From Hyphomicrobiales bacterium (GTDB lineage Bacteria; Pseudomonadota; Alphaproteobacteria; Rhizobiales; Rhizobiaceae), in the NCBI GenBank assembly GCA_900473175.1, contig UCKM01000022.1:1-64000 (forward strand): a stretch of 64,000 bases of DNA, read 5' to 3'. Numbering within the stretch: the first letter of the stretch is position 1; each line of letters begins with the position of its first letter. Position numbers and translations under genes: made by a program. This document shows positions 1 through 10,864 of the stretch, in pieces. Below the pieces are notes generated by a model that had not been told where the DNA came from, ran no database searches, and saw only the letters and a list, made by a program, of their open reading frames with translations.

Positions 1-2882
1 TGGTCCTTGCGTTCGCCGCGATCATTCTGCGGCGAACCATTGCGCTCCGGCCTTGGCGCCCGCTGTTCAGCCGGATTGCCGCCGCGAGCCTCGCCGCCAC
101 GGGCATTGCCGCGCTTTTCCTGATTGCCGCGGTTGCCGCGTCCTTCGAAGCGCGCCTGGCGCCACAACAATACCGGCTTCGGCGCTTCCTCCGGCGCGGC
201 CGGCGCAGCGTCGCCGACTTCTGCAGCGGCTTCGCTGGATTCGGCAACCGGCTCTGCTGCCGCTTGCACCTCGGCAGACGGTTCAACTGTCGCCACAGCT
301 ACTTCCGCGACAGTCTCAACTTCGGCGGGGACAACTGCTTCAACCGCTATCTCGGTGGTCTCCTGCGGTGCCGCGGGCACGGCAACTGCATCGAGTTCAA
401 CGAGTTTGGCGGCAACGGCTGCTGCCTCGACGGCTTCCTGACGATAGCCGAGATTTTTCAGGATCTCCTCCATATCGTCGGCGGTCGCTCCGAGGATCGA
501 CATCATTGCCGGCGTAACGACGAAGCGCGTTCCATCATAGGCGCCGTCCGGACGGGTACCGGCACCGGGCTTCCAGGCAAGCGCCGGGCGGATGAGATCG
601 GCGAGCCGTTCAAGAATGTCGATGCGCACAGCACGGCGCCCGAGCAGCCTGTAACCGGCAAGACGGTAGAATGCGGGATCGAAACCCGGATCGGTTACGA
701 CCGACGTGCGGCCGGCGGACAGAACCTGCACGACATCGCCGTAGCCCGGCCGATCTTTTGCATCTTCCTTGAGCGCCCACAAGAGCGTCAGCAGTCCGGC
801 TGGAGCCGGTTTAAGCAGCAATGGCAGGAACACATGGTAGGCACCGAAGCGGACACCAAGGCGGCGAAGTGCGGCACGCGAATCCTGATCGAGACCACGT
901 ACCTCCTCGGCAACATCGCGGCGTTGCAGAACGCCGAAGTTCTCAACCAGCTGGAAGGCAAGCCCCTTGGTGATACCAACGAGCGCCTCGGCATTTGCAA
1001 GGTCAACAAGCGGCTTCAACACCGTTTCAATATGATGCGCCAGGAAGCGGTCAACCCGTGCCGCAACCTTGTCGCGAGCAGGGCCCGTCAATTGTTCGTC
1101 GGCCAGGAGCACAGCGCGGGGCTTCAGTGCCTGCTCGCCGGATACGACCGAAGCAACCGGTGCACCGATCCAGCGCAAGGTTCCATCCGACGCGAGGGCG
1201 AAGTCACCATTGGCGGACGCGGCAAAGCGCTCGGCGCGACTTTCGAACTCGGTCGCCAGGGCCTTTTGCGCCGCAGCTCTGATCGCTTTCGCGTCCGTTC
1301 CATCGACTTGGGCATCCGTGGTGAAACGGAATCCATCCAAACGTCCAACATGATGCCCTTCGACAACAACGTCCCCGGCAGGGCTAATTTCGGCTTCTAG
1401 CATTGTATTCTCTCTCAGGCGCCTCATAAGCACGCTTGTCCTGCGGTCTACGAAGCGTTTCGTCAACCTTTCATGCAGTGCATCTGACAATCTGTCCTCA
1501 ATTTCACGCGTCTTTTCTTGCCAATGTGCCTGATCTGCAAGCCATCCCGGCCTGTGAGACACAAAAGTCCAGGTTCTGATCTGCGCGATGCGCCGCGACA
1601 AAGCGTCGATATCGCCATCGATCGTATCAGCCTTTCGCACTTCCTCGGCCATATAATTTTCATTCACATGCCCGGTTTCCACGAGGTCGGTATAGATCGA
1701 TGCGATGATGTCAGCATGCTGAGCCGGCGCAATCTTGCGGTAGTCGGGAAGCGCGCAGGCATCCCACAGAAGCGCGACGCGCTCCGGCGTGTTGGCGAGC
1801 GGAGCCACATCCGGATCTGCCGACAGGAACTCCAGCGCCTGCTGGTCCACCGCCGGAAGTGCCCGTGTCAACCCTTCAATCGGCGCAGGCGTATCGATCG
1901 ACCGCTTCAGTGCATCAAGGCTCGAATAGTCAAAACGGGCCGTGCGCCATTGCAGGATCTTGACCGGATCGAACGCATGCGATTCGACACGCTGGACCAG
2001 TTCATCGGAAAAGCCCGAAAGCTGTCCCGTTACTCCGAAGGTGCCATCGCGCAAATGCCGGCCCGCACGCCCGGCTACCTGGCCGATTTCCGCCGACGAC
2101 AGGTTGCGGAACTGATAACCGTCGAATTTCCGGTCCTGGGCGAAGGCCACATGATCGACATCGAGGTTGAGCCCCATGCCGATGGCGTCGGTGGCGACAA
2201 GATAATCCACGTCGCCCGACTGGTAGAGCTCGACTTGTGCGTTGCGCGTGCGCGGACTGAGCGCGCCCATTACCACTGCGGCGCCGCCATTCTGGCGCCG
2301 GATCAGTTCCGCAATCGCATAGACTTCTTCGGCGGCAAACGCCACGACGGCCGTGCGCGGCGGCAAACGCGTGATCTTCTTCGATCCCGCATAGGCGAGA
2401 TGGGACAGTCGCGGGCGGGTGATCACCGAGATTCCGCGCAACAATTTTTCAAGAATGCCGCGCATGGTCGCTGCGCCGAGCAGCAGTGTTTCCTGGCGGC
2501 CACGTAGATGCAGTATCCTGTCGGTGAAGATATGGCCGCGCTCAAGATCATTGGCGAGCTGCACCTCGTCGATGGCGACGAAATCCAGATCCGTCTGGCG
2601 CGGCATGGCTTCAACCGTGCACACCGCATAGCGCGCGCCGGGCGGGTTGATCTTTTCCTCCCCGGTAATCAGCGCGACATTTGCCAATCCAACCCGCTCC
2701 ACCACACGATTATAGACTTCACGGGCGAGGAGCCTCAGCGGCAGGCCGATCATTCCGGTCTGGTGCGCCAGCATTCGTTCGATGGCGAGGTGCGTCTTGC
2801 CCGTATTGGTCGGTCCGAGAACCGCGGTGACATCACGGCCCGTCAGGACGAGGGGGAGTTCGGGAGTGGGCATAAGATTCAT
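1..2882 (-). CDS. SUV3-like superfamily II DNA/RNA helicase (partial, C-terminus beyond window)
   Basis: The reading frame runs leftward and leaves the window after about 960 codons, so the C-terminus is missing. Walker A GPTNTGKT lies at residues 23-30, the DEVQ form of motif II at 105-108, and motif VI GQVAGRAGR at 267-275, all typical of the Suv3/mitochondrial-type RNA helicase branch of superfamily II. ATP-dependent RNA or DNA unwinding is inferred from the family. The last part in the window is an Ala/Glu/Val-rich low-complexity stretch followed by an Arg/Gly/Asn-rich tail, a likely RNA-binding extension. Two in-frame ATGs (2882 and 2873) are possible and neither has a strong ribosome site. 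In related Rhizobiales the gene usually precedes a small S4-domain RNA-binding gene, which would lie outside this window. Confidence 0.85.
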   Translation of the reverse strand, partial: MNLMPTPELPLVLTGRDVTAVLGPTNTGKTHLAIERMLAHQTGMIGLPLRLLAREVYNRVVERVGLANVALITGEEKINPPGARYAVCTVEAMPRQTDLDFVAIDEVQLANDLERGHIFTDRILHLRGRQETLLLGAATMRGILEKLLRGISVITRPRLSHLAYAGSKKITRLPPRTAVVAFAAEEVYAIAELIRRQNGGAAVVMGALSPRTRNAQVELYQSGDVDYLVATDAIGMGLNLDVDHVAFAQDRKFDGYQFRNLSSAEIGQVAGRAGRHLRDGTFGVTGQLSGFSDELVQRVESHAFDPVKILQWRTARFDYSSLDALKRSIDTPAPIEGLTRALPAVDQQALEFLSADPDVAPLANTPERVALLWDACALPDYRKIAPAQHADIIASIYTDLVETGHVNENYMAEEVRKADTIDGDIDALSRRIAQIRTWTFVSHRPGWLADQAHWQEKTREIEDRLSDALHERLTKRFVDRRTSVLMRRLRENTMLEAEISPAGDVVVEGHHVGRLDGFRFTTDAQVDGTDAKAIRAAAQKALATEFESRAERFAASANGDFALASDGTLRWIGAPVASVVSGEQALKPRAVLLADEQLTGPARDKVAARVDRFLAHHIETVLKPLVDLANAEALVGITKGLAFQLVENFGVLQRRDVAEEVRGLDQDSRAALRRLGVRFGAYHVFLPLLLKPAPAGLLTLLWALKEDAKDRPGYGDVVQVLSAGRTSVVTDPGFDPAFYRLAGYRLLGRRAVRIDILERLADLIRPALAWKPGAGTRPDGAYDGTRFVVTPAMMSILGATADDMEEILKNLGYRQEAVEAAAVAAKLVELDAVAVPAAPQETTEIAVEAVVPAEVETVAEVAVATVEPSAEVQAAAEPVAESSEAAAEVGDAAPAAPEEAPKPVLLWRQARFEGRGNRGNQEKRGNARGGEARGGNPAEQRAPRPERNGSPQNDRGERKD

Positions 2883-3496
2883 CAATTACATTCCAATACC
2901 GGCACAGCGGCCTTGCGAGGCGAGCCGGGCATGCATTCCGCGTAGCATTTTCAGCGTCGGACTGAAAGTATGCGGGGCACGCCAGATAAACAATCGTGAA
3001 CCGATTCACGGAGTGTTCCATTGAGAAATAGAACGCGAGAAGAACGAATCAGCTACGAATCAGCGTTAGGATGGGATTCCTGATTTGTTCACGGCAATAT
3101 GTAGATTTTTGTCGCGCGAGTCTCACTACATGCTGAATCACGTGTAGTGGCCGCAGCGTTGTCACAGGGCGCAGTTCCAGCTCTCAAAAATTGATCGAAG
3201 CGCCATCGCTGAATGATGTGGCGAAAGTGAAACAGCAATCATTACAAATACATAATCAAAAATATGCAGGCACCAAATTCGCCGTCTCGCCAAGATTCGA
3301 TCGAATCGGCAAAAAACGCCGGCGAGCCTTTTACTGCCCACATTTCATGTTTTGTTCCAGGTTGAAAGCCGGCCGGCGTTGAATGCGCGGCAGGAATGCT
3401 GTCGCCGAGCACAACTGGACTAGGACAGGATTCAGCCAGCAACGGTTTGGAAACGCCGCGCAGTTTGACCGCGGCGCTGCTCATTTTCAGTGTAGA
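2883..3496. other. Gene-free stretch upstream of the helicase
   Basis: About 610 bases separate phbB from the helicase start. Short open frames here (3191-3382 plus, 3242-3484 minus) have no recognisable features and no good ribosome sites, so I do not call them. An inverted repeat CACTACA/TGTAGTG (3124-3130 and 3143-3149) could be a regulatory site for the helicase or a transcript end for phbB. No RNA gene was recognised. Confidence 0.5.
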
Positions 3497-4222
3497 TCAG
3501 CTAAAATACTGCCCGCCATTGGCTGAAAGCGTCGAGCCCGTGATGAAGCCCGCATCATCGGAAGCAAGGAACACAACACAGCGCGCCACTTCTTCCGGCT
3601 CGCCTAGACGCCCGACCGGGATCTGCGGGATGATGCGCTCGTTCAGGACTTTCTCGTCGATCGCGCGGACCATCTCCGTCCCGATATATCCGGGACAGAC
3701 GACATTGACGGTAATTCCGGCGCGCGCGCCTTCCTGGGCAAGAGCTTTGGTGAAGCCGATATCGCCGGCCTTCGCCGCCGAGTAGTTGGCCTGTCCGGCC
3801 TGGCCTTTTTGGCCGTTGATCGAAGAGATGTTGATCACCCGTCCGAACTTACGGTCACGCATGCCATTCCAGACGGGATGGGTCATGTTGAACAGGCCTG
3901 TCAGATTGGTATTGATGACCTCGCCCCACTGGGCGGGCGTCATCTTGTGGAACATTGCATCGCGGGTAATGCCGGCGTTGTTCACCAGCACGGCTACCGG
4001 GCCGAGATCAGCTTCGATCTTGGCAACGCCAGCAGTGCATTCCTCATAGTTGGACACGTCCCACTTGTAGGTGGGTATTCCCGTTTCCTTCGTGAATTTC
4101 GCCGCCGCCTCGTCATTGCCGGCATAATTTGCCGCGACCTTATAGCCAGCCGCCTTCAGAGCCACGGAAATGGCCGCGCCGATGCCGCGTGTTCCACCTG
4201 TCACGATTGCTGTTTTTGTCAT
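3497..4222 (-). CDS. phbB: Acetoacetyl-CoA reductase (NADPH), PhbB
   Basis: Second enzyme of polyhydroxybutyrate synthesis: reduces acetoacetyl-CoA to (R)-3-hydroxybutyryl-CoA in the cytoplasm. It is a 241-aa classical short-chain dehydrogenase with the nucleotide motif TGGTRGIG at residues 8-15, NNAG at 81-84, and the catalytic set Ser133/Ser134, Tyr147 and Lys151 in NYSAAK. The length and the C-terminal GSTLSANGGQYFS match the PhaB family. It follows phaA on the same strand after a 106-base gap holding two hairpins, and the pair probably forms one transcription unit. Confidence 0.95.
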   Translation of the reverse strand: MTKTAIVTGGTRGIGAAISVALKAAGYKVAANYAGNDEAAAKFTKETGIPTYKWDVSNYEECTAGVAKIEADLGPVAVLVNNAGITRDAMFHKMTPAQWGEVINTNLTGLFNMTHPVWNGMRDRKFGRVINISSINGQKGQAGQANYSAAKAGDIGFTKALAQEGARAGITVNVVCPGYIGTEMVRAIDEKVLNERIIPQIPVGRLGEPEEVARCVVFLASDDAGFITGSTLSANGGQYFS

Positions 4223-4264
4223 TGTCGCCCTCCCTTAAAACCGATTTCGATCAAATTGGCAGCG

Positions 4265-4318
4265 GGTGGCGATAACCGCCACCATGCGACGACCGGCTCG
4301 ATAAGAGACGAGCCGGTC
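4265..4318 (-). promoter_or_regulatory. Two hairpins between phaA and phbB
   Basis: Hairpin 1 pairs GACCGGCTCG (4291-4300) with CGAGCCGGTC (4309-4318) across an 8-base loop. Hairpin 2 pairs GGTGGCG (4265-4271) with CGCCACC (4277-4283) across ATAAC. Neither is followed by a T-run on the minus strand. They are therefore better read as mRNA processing, stabilising or attenuating structures than as full terminators. Confidence 0.5.
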
Positions 4319-4328
4319 CACGCGCGAT

Positions 4329-5776
<1,448 letters not shown>

Positions 5777-6388
5777 ATGGCAGGAAAAACTGGCGACGTC
5801 GTCATCAAGAAATATGCCAACCGGCGTCTCTACAATACCGGGACGAGCACCTATGTGACGCTTGAGGATCTGGCCGAAATGGTCAAGCGCAATGAGGACT
5901 TTACCGTACAGGACGCAAAGACCGGCGACGACATCACCCATTCGGTTCTGACCCAGATCATCTTCGAACTGGAGAACAAGGACGGGCAGAACATGCTGCC
6001 CATTCCATTCCTGCGTCAGCTGATCGCGTATTATGGCGATCAGATGCAAGTCGTGCTGCCGACATTCCTGGAACAGTCCATGCAGGCTTTCGCCAAGGAG
6101 CAGGAGCGCATGCGCGAGCAGCTGACAGCGGCGTTCGGCAAGTCACCCATGGACATGATGAATGTCAGCGCTCCGATCAAGCTTGTCGAGGAACAGGTTC
6201 GCCGCAACACGGAGATGCTGCAGCATGCCATGCGCATGTTCACACCCTTCCCTCTCAACAAGACGGCAGGCGCCGCTGAGTCCGACGCGACGAACGTTCC
6301 AGAGAAGCCCGCCAAGGATACGGGGCTCGACGAACTGAAGGAACAGATCGCCGCGATGCAGCGCAAACTCGACTCGCTCGATAAATAA
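5777..6388 (+). CDS. phaR: Polyhydroxyalkanoate synthesis repressor PhaR
   Basis: 203-aa regulator that senses polyhydroxybutyrate granules and represses phasin genes and its own promoter. The N-terminal PHB/PHA accumulation regulator DNA-binding domain is plain: IKKYANRRLYNTGTSTYV at about residues 10-27, then LEDLAEMVKRNEDFTVQDA. The middle region (VLTQIIFELENKDGQNMLP) is the second family domain. The C-terminal third is predicted helical and ends in a short coiled-coil-like segment. The gene is divergent from phaA across 263 bases with inverted repeats. Confidence 0.93.
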   Translation: MAGKTGDVVIKKYANRRLYNTGTSTYVTLEDLAEMVKRNEDFTVQDAKTGDDITHSVLTQIIFELENKDGQNMLPIPFLRQLIAYYGDQMQVVLPTFLEQSMQAFAKEQERMREQLTAAFGKSPMDMMNVSAPIKLVEEQVRRNTEMLQHAMRMFTPFPLNKTAGAAESDATNVPEKPAKDTGLDELKEQIAAMQRKLDSLDK

Positions 6389-6469
6389 CAAGCGACGTTT
6401 TCCTTCCGCTCGAAGCTCCTGCACGGAGCCGCTGATATTCCGCGAACACCAGATCCCAGAGAGACCATC

Positions 6470-6907
6470 ATGGCGCAGATTACACTCTCCAAAGCCAATA
6501 CAATTATCAAGGCTGCTCTTGCCAAGGGCACCGAACTGGGCTTGCGGCCGCTGTCGGTCGCCGTCCTCGACGCGGGTGGTCACCTCAAAGCGTTCCAGAA
6601 GCAGGACGGCGCATCGATGCTGAGGTTCGAGATCGCTTTCGGTAAGGCCTACGGCGCGCTGACCATCGGCGCGGGCTCCCGCACCGTTGAGAAGTTTGCG
6701 AAAGACCGGCCCCATTTCGTCGAGGGACTCGTCGCAGCTTCCAGCGGACGCGTCATCGCGGTTGCGGGCGGTGTTCTCGTCAAGAACGCCAAGGGCGAAG
6801 TGCTCGGCGCCGTCGGCATTACCGGCGACACCTCCGACAATGACGAAACCGCGGCTATCGCCGGCGTTGAGGCTGCAGGCTTTGTCGCTGACGGCGGCCA
6901 GAGCTGA
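6470..6907 (+). CDS. GlcG/HbpS family heme-binding-like protein
   Basis: 145-aa protein of the DUF336 (GlcG/HbpS) family. The opening ITLSKANTIIKAALAKGTE, the core VAVLDAGGHLKAF and the GGVLV...GAVGITGDTSDNDE segment are the family hallmarks. Some members bind heme or act beside glycolate or dehydrogenase operons, but there is no such neighbour here and no signal peptide, so a specific role cannot be given. It sits between phaR and the sigma-factor pair on the same strand. Confidence 0.8.
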   Translation: MAQITLSKANTIIKAALAKGTELGLRPLSVAVLDAGGHLKAFQKQDGASMLRFEIAFGKAYGALTIGAGSRTVEKFAKDRPHFVEGLVAASSGRVIAVAGGVLVKNAKGEVLGAVGITGDTSDNDETAAIAGVEAAGFVADGGQS

Positions 6908-6934
6908 AATAATCTCAAGAAAATCTGCAACTCA

Positions 6935-6961
6935 TGTCAAAATGCGCTTTGATGAGCCGTC
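6935..6961 (+). promoter_or_regulatory. Candidate ECF42-type autoregulated promoter
   Basis: TGTCAA (6935-6940) and CGTC (6958-6961) are separated by 17 bases, 50 bases before the YCII-family gene. ECF42 sigma factors, as I recall from work in Streptomyces venezuelae, recognise TGTCGA at -35 and CGA/TC at -10 in front of their DGPF partner genes. This site differs at one -35 base, and use by the adjacent sigma factor is inferred. Confidence 0.45.
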
Positions 6962-7010
6962 ATTGCATCGAGCGCATGTCTTTCGCGCTTTAAACCCGAA
7001 AGGAACTGCC

Positions 7011-7364
7011 ATGAATTATACGATTTTGGCCTATGAAACTGCAGACGCATATGCGGCGCGCACCGATCCAAATAAGCAGCAAACCTATCGCGCCGGATGG
7101 ATGGCATATTCCCAGGTCCTTAGGGACGCAGGTATCATGGTCACGGGTGCCGGGCTCCAGGCGCCTGACACGTCGACGACGGTTCGACTCAAGAATAGCC
7201 AGCCATTGGTCCAGGATGGGCCCTATGCCGACACCAAGGAGCAGCTGGGCGGTTTCTATGTGATTAATGTGCCGGATTTGGACACAGCGCTGAGTTGGGC
7301 CGCACGTTGCCCCGCCGCCGTCGCGGGCGGTGTCGTTGAGGTAAGGCCCAATATTCAGATGTGA
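7011..7364 (+). CDS. YCII/DGPF-domain protein, partner of an ECF42 sigma factor
   Basis: 117-aa protein with the YCII-related fold. The stretch LVQDGPYADTKEQLGGFYV carries the DGPF-type signature (here DGPY) of proteins that travel with ECF42 sigma factors. The ATG at 7011 follows an AAAGGA site. The open frame extends upstream to 6687, but that part overlaps the previous gene and lacks similarity. Its stop overlaps the next start in TGATG, so the two are probably translationally coupled. The function of this family is unsettled. Confidence 0.85.
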   Translation: MNYTILAYETADAYAARTDPNKQQTYRAGWMAYSQVLRDAGIMVTGAGLQAPDTSTTVRLKNSQPLVQDGPYADTKEQLGGFYVINVPDLDTALSWAARCPAAVAGGVVEVRPNIQM

Positions 7365-8608
7365 TGCCGATGGACGAAACGGACGCGCGCGGCGTCGTCG
7401 AGATGGCGGCGCGCAATTCCTACGGCCGCCTGGTTGCATTTCTGGCGGCACGTTCACGCGACGTTGCCGGCGCTGAAGATGCGCTCGCCGACGCTTTTGC
7501 TTCCGCCCTCGAAACCTGGCCCTACAGCGGCGTACCCAGCAAGCCGGAGGCCTGGCTGTTGACGGTTGCCCGCAACCGGATGACGGATGCAAGGCGTCGG
7601 GCCCGCGTCAGAGCAGAGGCAATTCCGGCTTTGCTGGCGGTTGCCGAAGAGGCTCATGCCTTGGCCGATACCGCCAATCCATTTCCGGATGAACGGTTGA
7701 AGCTGCTTTTCATCTGTGCCCATCCGGCGATTGAAGTCACGGCCCGCACGCCTCTCATGCTGCAGACTCTGCTTGGGCTCGACGCTGCGCGCATCGCCTC
7801 GGCGTTTTTGGTGCAACCCGCAGCGATGGGCCAGCGCCTTGCCCGAGCCAAACGCAAGATTCGCGACGCGGGGATCGCATTCGAGGTTCCCATGAGGAAC
7901 GATCTGCCGGCACGGCTGGGCTCGGTGCTTGAGGCCGTATACGCCGCCTATGGTAGCGGTTGGGATGACATGTCTGGCGCTGATCCTCGCAGCAACGGGC
8001 TTGCATGGGAGGCGATCGACATTTGCCGCCTGCTTATGCGGCTGATACCTGAACAGGCCGAGGTACAGGGCCTCCTGGCGCTCATGCTCTACTGTGAATC
8101 GCGGCGTAATGCCCGGCGCAATGATGCCGGCGACTATGTTCCCCTCGTGGAGCAGAACACCGCACTTTGGTCGCGGCCAATGATCAACGAAGCCGAAGCG
8201 CTAATGCGCACGGCGGCTCGATTAGGCCCCATTGGCCGCTTCCAGCTTGAAGCGGCAATTCAGTCGGTGCACACGCAACGCGTAGTCACGGGACGGACCG
8301 ATTGGGAGGAGATCGCGCTGCTCTATGAGGGTCTGGTTGTCCATGCGCCAACAATCGGGGCGATGGTTGGCCGCGCCGCCGCAGTTGCGGAGGCAAGGGG
8401 TGCGCCGGCCGGCTGGGCATTGCTCGCGGACATCCCTGGCGAGACGCTCAAAAATTACCAACCCTATTGGGCCCTTGCAGCGCATTTGCTGACGTCGCTC
8501 GAGCGGATGGGTGAAGCGCGCATCGCCTATGATCGCGCCATCGCGCTCAGCGCCGATCCGGCGACGCGGGCGTTTCTCACCGGGCGTCTCGAAGCATTGC
8601 CGAAATGA
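7364..8608 (+). CDS. ECF42-group RNA polymerase sigma factor with C-terminal TPR-like extension
   Basis: About 414 residues, twice the size of a simple ECF sigma factor. Sigma regions 2 and 4 occupy roughly residues 10-180, with region 2 ending in WLLTVARNRMTDARR. The family-typical FPDERLKLLFICAHPAI segment follows. The C-terminal half (residues 190-414) is alpha-helical with a TPR-like pattern, including the segment WALAAHLLTSLERMGEA and a repeat ending in AIALSADPATRAFL. No anti-sigma gene is nearby, as expected for this group, where the C-terminal extension is thought to control activity. Start alternatives are GTG 7361, ATG 7364 and ATG 7370. The ATG overlapping the upstream stop is preferred. 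Confidence 0.9.
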   Translation: MPMDETDARGVVEMAARNSYGRLVAFLAARSRDVAGAEDALADAFASALETWPYSGVPSKPEAWLLTVARNRMTDARRRARVRAEAIPALLAVAEEAHALADTANPFPDERLKLLFICAHPAIEVTARTPLMLQTLLGLDAARIASAFLVQPAAMGQRLARAKRKIRDAGIAFEVPMRNDLPARLGSVLEAVYAAYGSGWDDMSGADPRSNGLAWEAIDICRLLMRLIPEQAEVQGLLALMLYCESRRNARRNDAGDYVPLVEQNTALWSRPMINEAEALMRTAARLGPIGRFQLEAAIQSVHTQRVVTGRTDWEEIALLYEGLVVHAPTIGAMVGRAAAVAEARGAPAGWALLADIPGETLKNYQPYWALAAHLLTSLERMGEARIAYDRAIALSADPATRAFLTGRLEALPK

Positions 8609-8626
8609 ATGCCATCGCCAAAAACA

Positions 8627-8652
8627 AAAGACCGGCACGAGGCCGGTCTTTT
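8627..8652. terminator. Bidirectional terminator between sigma gene and rpmF
   Basis: AAAAGACCGG and CCGGTCTTTT form a stem with a short loop, giving a T-run on either strand. It lies 18 bases after the sigma gene and 22 bases after rpmF, so it can serve both convergent units. Confidence 0.85.
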
Positions 8653-8674
8653 GTCACGAACTCTAAAAAGGCGT

Positions 8675-8857
8675 TCAGCCTTCCTTCGGTGTCAGCACCT
8701 GGCGACCACGATACATGCCGGTCTTCAGATCGACATGATGCGGACGGCGCAGTTCACCGGAATTCTTGTCTTCGACGTAAGTCGGGGCCTTCAACGCGTC
8801 GGCGGAACGGCGCATACCGCGCTTCGACGGAGAAGTTTTTCTTTTAGGTACAGCCAT
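8675..8857 (-). CDS. rpmF: 50S ribosomal protein L32
   Basis: 60-aa basic protein that begins [20 protein letters not shown] and contains [18 protein letters not shown], the alphaproteobacterial L32 pattern lacking the zinc-binding cysteines. Part of the large ribosomal subunit. It follows mtgA on the same strand after 173 bases, an arrangement common in Rhizobiales. Confidence 0.97.
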   Translation of the reverse strand: MAVPKRKTSPSKRGMRRSADALKAPTYVEDKNSGELRRPHHVDLKTGMYRGRQVLTPKEG

Positions 8858-9030
8858 TGTTGCAGCTCCAGTAATCAGTCAAATCCGGCACTGGCCCGAT
8901 TGAGCCTGTCACAATGGACAAAATTCCGGAAAGTTCGGCTGGGGCTATACACGGCTTGAGAGCTTTTGACCAGCATGACTCGCATATTTTTTGTCACAAA
9001 AGCTTTGAACGGCAGATCGCAGCCCCTCGT

Positions 9031-9813
9031 CTACTGGTTTATGCATCCGACATAGGCGCCCGCCGCCCTCGCCCGGCGCTCGTTGAGTCGCGCCAGCGTT
9101 TGCATGCCGCGTCCCGGCTTTGCCGGATTGCGCACGATCGGGTTGGGCAGGGTCACGGCAAGATAGGCCGCCTGCCGCGGCGAAAGCCTGGCTGCGCTCA
9201 CCTTGAAATGATACTGCGCCGCGGCTTCCACGCCGTAGATACCCGGGCCCCATTCGGCGATATTCAGGTAGATCTCCATCAGCCGCCGTTTTGGCAGGAT
9301 AAGGTCGGTAATCATGGCAAGCGGCACTTCCAGCCCCTTACGAATGAAGGAGCGGCTGGTCCACAGGAAGAGGTTCTTCGCCGTCTGCATCGTGATCGTC
9401 GATGCGCCGCGCGTCTGTTCTCCGTCTATCGCATCGGAAACAACGGAATTGAGCGCATCCCAATCGACGCCCGAATGAAAACAGAACCGCGCATCTTCCG
9501 ACATCATCACCGAATTGATGAGGACGGGCGATATCTGCTCGATCGGCACCCAGCGCCGGTCATAGCCCGAGAATGTTACGAGGTCTTTCACCATCAATGT
9601 GGAAACGGGGTGGACGAATGGGATGCGGTAGAGGCTCAAAAGAATGATCGGAAGCATGATCAGAATGATCCCGGCCAAAGTGACATACCGAATAACCCGG
9701 CCAAGAGGTGAACGGCCAGGGTCAACCAGATATCCTCGTCCCCGCTTATTTCTAACCAAAACCCTCGTCACACAGTCCGTCCGCGCTGAAATCCCCCGTT
9801 GGACATAGAGCAA
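9031..9813 (-). CDS. mtgA: Monofunctional biosynthetic peptidoglycan transglycosylase
   Basis: Glycosyltransferase family 51 enzyme that polymerises lipid II into glycan strands at the outer face of the inner membrane. One N-terminal membrane segment (about residues 43-62, [20 protein letters not shown]) is followed by the catalytic motif [18 protein letters not shown] with the key Glu, then [16 protein letters not shown], then the [19 protein letters not shown] signature. At 260 aa it is slightly longer than most MtgA. The first 15-20 residues look atypical, so an internal start is possible. Confidence 0.93.
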   Translation of the reverse strand: MLYVQRGISARTDCVTRVLVRNKRGRGYLVDPGRSPLGRVIRYVTLAGIILIMLPIILLSLYRIPFVHPVSTLMVKDLVTFSGYDRRWVPIEQISPVLINSVMMSEDARFCFHSGVDWDALNSVVSDAIDGEQTRGASTITMQTAKNLFLWTSRSFIRKGLEVPLAMITDLILPKRRLMEIYLNIAEWGPGIYGVEAAAQYHFKVSAARLSPRQAAYLAVTLPNPIVRNPAKPGRGMQTLARLNERRARAAGAYVGCINQ

Positions 9814-9938
9814 AGCGCAGCAGAAGGGAATTCATTCTGCGAATTTCCGCGCCATTCGCCTGAAGCCTGGTGCAAAATGACGATGAGCGCTCCACAGGGC
9901 CATTGACCGGATCACTATTTTCCGGTCATTGCCAGATC

Positions 9939-10859
9939 ATGATGACAGATCAAGGTTTCTCATTGTTCCAGATCACTTTGCAGCAGCGCGCCGCCTCGGT
10001 CGAGGCGCTGTTGACGGACGTGCTGTCCGACCGGCCGCAAAACGGCGAAATCAGCCGTCCACCGAGGCTTATGGCGGCAATGCGCCATGGCGTATTGAAT
10101 GGCGGCAAGCGCCTGCGCCCGTTCCTGGTGATGGAAAGCGCGGCCCTGTTTGGCGCCGACAATCTTGCGGCCCTGCGAGTTGCCGCTGCGCTCGAATGCA
10201 TCCACAGCTATTCGCTCGTCCATGACGATCTGCCGGCCATGGACAATGATGATTTGCGGCGCGGCCAGCCGACTGTACATCGCAAATTCGACGAAGCCGC
10301 GGCCATTCTTGCTGGCGATAGTCTCCTGACCTATGCCTTCCAGCTGATTGCCAGTGACGAGACCGAGCTTGCAGCGCAGCAGCGCGTGGAACTGATTGCG
10401 GCGCTTGCGCGTGCTGCTGGAATTGGTGGCATGACCGGCGGTCAGGCCCTCGATCTTGAAGCAGAAAAAGTCAAACCCGACGAGGATGGCATCATCCGCC
10501 TGCAGGCCATGAAGACCGGCGCCTTGATTCGCTTTGCCTGTGAGGCAGGCGCCATTATCGGCAATGCGGATGTCAAGGACCGTGAGCGTTTGGCGGAGTA
10601 TGGCTCGGCCATTGGCCTTGCTTTTCAGCTGGCTGATGACCTTCTGGATGTTACTGCTGACGCCAGCCATGTGGGCAAGGCGACCGGCAAGGATGCCGCC
10701 GCTGGCAAGGCCACGCTCGTCTCCCTGCATGGCATCGACTGGACAAAGCGCCAGCTGGCAGGCCTGGTCGAACAGGCGGAAGAACTTCTGTCCCCGTTCG
10801 GTGAGAAAGCAGCGCTTCTCAAGGACGCGGCCCACTTTATTGCCGAGCGGCGGAGCTAA
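9939..10859 (+). CDS. ispA: Polyprenyl synthetase (farnesyl/geranylgeranyl diphosphate synthase)
   Basis: Trans-prenyltransferase that builds C15 or C20 isoprenoid diphosphates. The first aspartate-rich motif is HDDLPAMDND, with the two-residue insertion between the aspartates of type II farnesyl synthases. The second is LAFQLADDLLD. GGKRLRPFL substrate-binding residues and GGQALDL are also present. The ATG pair at 9939/9942 gives about 306 residues, the usual length. The frame is open back to 9870 but that part adds unrelated sequence. Exact chain length of the product cannot be read from sequence alone. It is convergent with the next gene, five bases away. Confidence 0.9.
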   Translation: MMTDQGFSLFQITLQQRAASVEALLTDVLSDRPQNGEISRPPRLMAAMRHGVLNGGKRLRPFLVMESAALFGADNLAALRVAAALECIHSYSLVHDDLPAMDNDDLRRGQPTVHRKFDEAAAILAGDSLLTYAFQLIASDETELAAQQRVELIAALARAAGIGGMTGGQALDLEAEKVKPDEDGIIRLQAMKTGALIRFACEAGAIIGNADVKDRERLAEYGSAIGLAFQLADDLLDVTADASHVGKATGKDAAAGKATLVSLHGIDWTKRQLAGLVEQAEELLSPFGEKAALLKDAAHFIAERRS

Positions 10860-10864
10860 ATCGT

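Noticed and set aside
264-2945. Several long plus-strand frames over the left edge
   Set aside because: They are antisense to the helicase, whose Walker A, DEVQ and motif VI are clear on the minus strand.
3191-3484. Small frames in the helicase-phbB gap
   Set aside because: No ribosome site, low-complexity mixed composition and no recognisable motif.
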